Below are positions 63,449 to 64,000 of a stretch of DNA of 64,000 nt, piece after piece; the first letter of the stretch is position 1; each line of letters opens with the position of its first letter. The stretch is taken from positions 3,224,001 to 3,288,000 of the forward strand of contig JAETXT010000005.1 in the NCBI GenBank assembly GCA_019188255.1, given 5' to 3'. Both the position numbers and the translations under genes were made by a program. Origin of the DNA: Verticillium longisporum (taxonomy: Eukaryota > Ascomycota > Sordariomycetes > Glomerellales > Plectosphaerellaceae). The notes beneath the pieces were generated by a model, which did no database searches, had not been told where the DNA came from, and saw only the letters and a list, made by a program, of their open reading frames with translations.

Positions 63449-64000
63449 TCAAATGTCCCTCCTATCCAGGATCGCCTTCGCAACCATTGCTGTCGCCCTT
63501 ACAATCAAACCGTGCTCATAGGAGTGAATCTTTTTCTCCAACTCTTCCAACTCTTCCCCATTCCATTCAATTTCTTGAGTGATAATAGGCTCGCCCCTAT
63601 CCACTTCGTCAATGACGTAGTGGGCCATTATACCTGTGCGTTTGATGCGGCCAGCCTTGAGCTCTTCGAAAGCTCGCTCGATCGCCCTGGCCCCATCAAA
63701 CTCTCCTACACTGATGTATGAGTATGGAGCCCTGCTAGAGTGTTTTCTGAACATACCTGGTAGAGCCGGATGAAGATTGATGATTTTCACTCCAGCCTTC
63801 TCGAGAGGCTCCAGGAACGCAGTTGAGAAGACATGCATCCAACCGGCGAGAACAATCAACTCAGGCTTTTCCTGGCCCCCTGAGAGTATTCTCGCAGCCA
63901 GCGCAGAATCGTAATTTTGACGCCCCTCAGTCACCTTCTGCTCATCTGACTCTCCCCTTTGCAAGAACCCGTGACTGATCAGATTAGAGTACTCCCAAGG
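63449..64000 (-). CDS. ADE8: Phosphoribosylglycinamide formyltransferase (GART), partial, one intron
   Basis: Transfers a formyl group from 10-formyl-tetrahydrofolate to glycinamide ribonucleotide, the third step of purine synthesis; cytosolic in fungi. The gene reads leftwards from beyond the window edge to TGA at 63,449-63,451. The first visible codons (PWEYSNLISHGFLQRGE) continue upstream, so the N-terminal part with the nucleotide-binding Gly-rich loop is missing and no start lies in the window. Visible family motifs: LIVLAGWMHVFS, INLHPALPG (catalytic Asn and His), RTGIMAHYVIDEVDRGEPI (catalytic Asp). A 51-nt intron (63,706-63,756) interrupts the codon after LP; splicing gives LPG joined to EFDGARAIERAFEELKAG as in the family. 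Exons: 63,757-64,000 (partial) and 63,449-63,705, 166 aa in all. Base composition is normal, and the stop is about 30 bp from the RIPed block. Confidence 0.93.
   Translation of the reverse strand, partial: PWEYSNLISHGFLQRGESDEQKVTEGRQNYDSALAARILSGGQEKPELIVLAGWMHVFSTAFLEPLEKAGVKIINLHPALPGMFRKHSSRAPYSYISVGEFDGARAIERAFEELKAGRIKRTGIMAHYVIDEVDRGEPIITQEIEWNGEELEELEKKIHSYEHGLIVRATAMVAKAILDRRDI
63706..63756 (-). other. Spliceosomal intron in the GART gene, readable through
   Basis: 51 nt with donor GTATGT and acceptor TAG, and a CTCAT-like branch point about 12 nt before the acceptor. It is a multiple of three and has no in-frame stop, so an unspliced transcript would add 17 residues (starting MFRKHSSRAPYSYI) right after the catalytic NLHPALPG loop. 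Removal restores the family's LPG-FDG-AIE sequence, which is why I call it an intron. Confidence 0.88.

Noticed and set aside
63423..63462. tRNA-like A-box (tggtgtag) and B-box (ggttcaaat) look-alikes
   Set aside because: The two lie only a few bases apart, too close for a tRNA, there is no cloverleaf, and the second overlaps the GART stop region.
63343..63582. 79-codon plus-strand open frame (and 63,512-63,721)
   Set aside because: Overlaps the GART exon in antisense and the RIPed flank; composition follows the opposite coding strand.
63449..63964. GART start at 63,964 as a complete 171-aa protein
   Set aside because: The codon there is TTG, the family motif SNLISHGF continues in frame upstream to the window edge, and the N-terminal domain would be missing.

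Overview
This window looks like a long AT-rich block from the genome of a filamentous ascomycete (Pezizomycotina-type fungus). From position 1 to about 63,420 the dinucleotides CA and TG are almost absent, while CG, CC and CT persist and TA is in great excess on both strands. That is the signature of repeat-induced point mutation (RIP, C to T at CpA), here close to saturation. Every recognisable retroelement frame in this block is broken by TAA/TAG stops, and there is no host gene in it. I read the content through reading-frame remnants and by comparing the copies with each other by eye.

Layout: three families of LTR retroelement are stacked inside one another. Family A is a Ty3/gypsy chromovirus (191-bp LTR, YLDD-type RT, integrase with GPY/F-like end and chromodomain). 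Family B has a roughly 170-bp LTR and a Ty3/gypsy RT with an AYIDDIVVFS motif; two B-LTR copies carry a different internal region. Family C is Ty1/copia (289-bp LTR, copia-type integrase, RT and RNase H). The nesting can be read from 5-bp target duplications and from host elements that resume after each insertion. On the right, A3 (24,040-59,731) contains C2 (29,815-58,565); C2 contains A2 (34,529-50,175) and B2 (50,988-57,451); A2 contains C1 (34,596-42,156). On the left, C3 (8,135-9,049 plus 22,954-23,911) contains A4 (9,050-22,953); A4 contains B3 (15,575-19,981) and a DNA transposon. A1 (1-5,206) sits in B1, and B1 appears to sit in C3.

The exception inside the block is a 1,859-bp Fot1/pogo-type DNA transposon at 10,403-12,261. 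It has normal base composition, 46-bp terminal inverted repeats and a TA target duplication, so it arrived after RIP had acted on its host element. Its transposase has an intact D,D35D catalytic core but carries two one-base deletions in A-runs near the C-terminus.

The most unusual signal is that families A and C each carry an extra reading frame on the strand opposite to pol, between the end of pol and the 3' LTR. In family A the frame is about 390-400 codons, and two copies differ only by a multiple of three bases. In family C it begins with a basic, PKRK-containing stretch and ends against the pol stop.

Near 63,420 the sequence returns to normal composition within a few bases. About 30 bp later lies the 3' end of the only host gene, phosphoribosylglycinamide formyltransferase (ADE8-type, purine synthesis), on the minus strand. 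It has one 51-nt intron and runs off the right edge. I saw no rRNA, tRNA or CRISPR.
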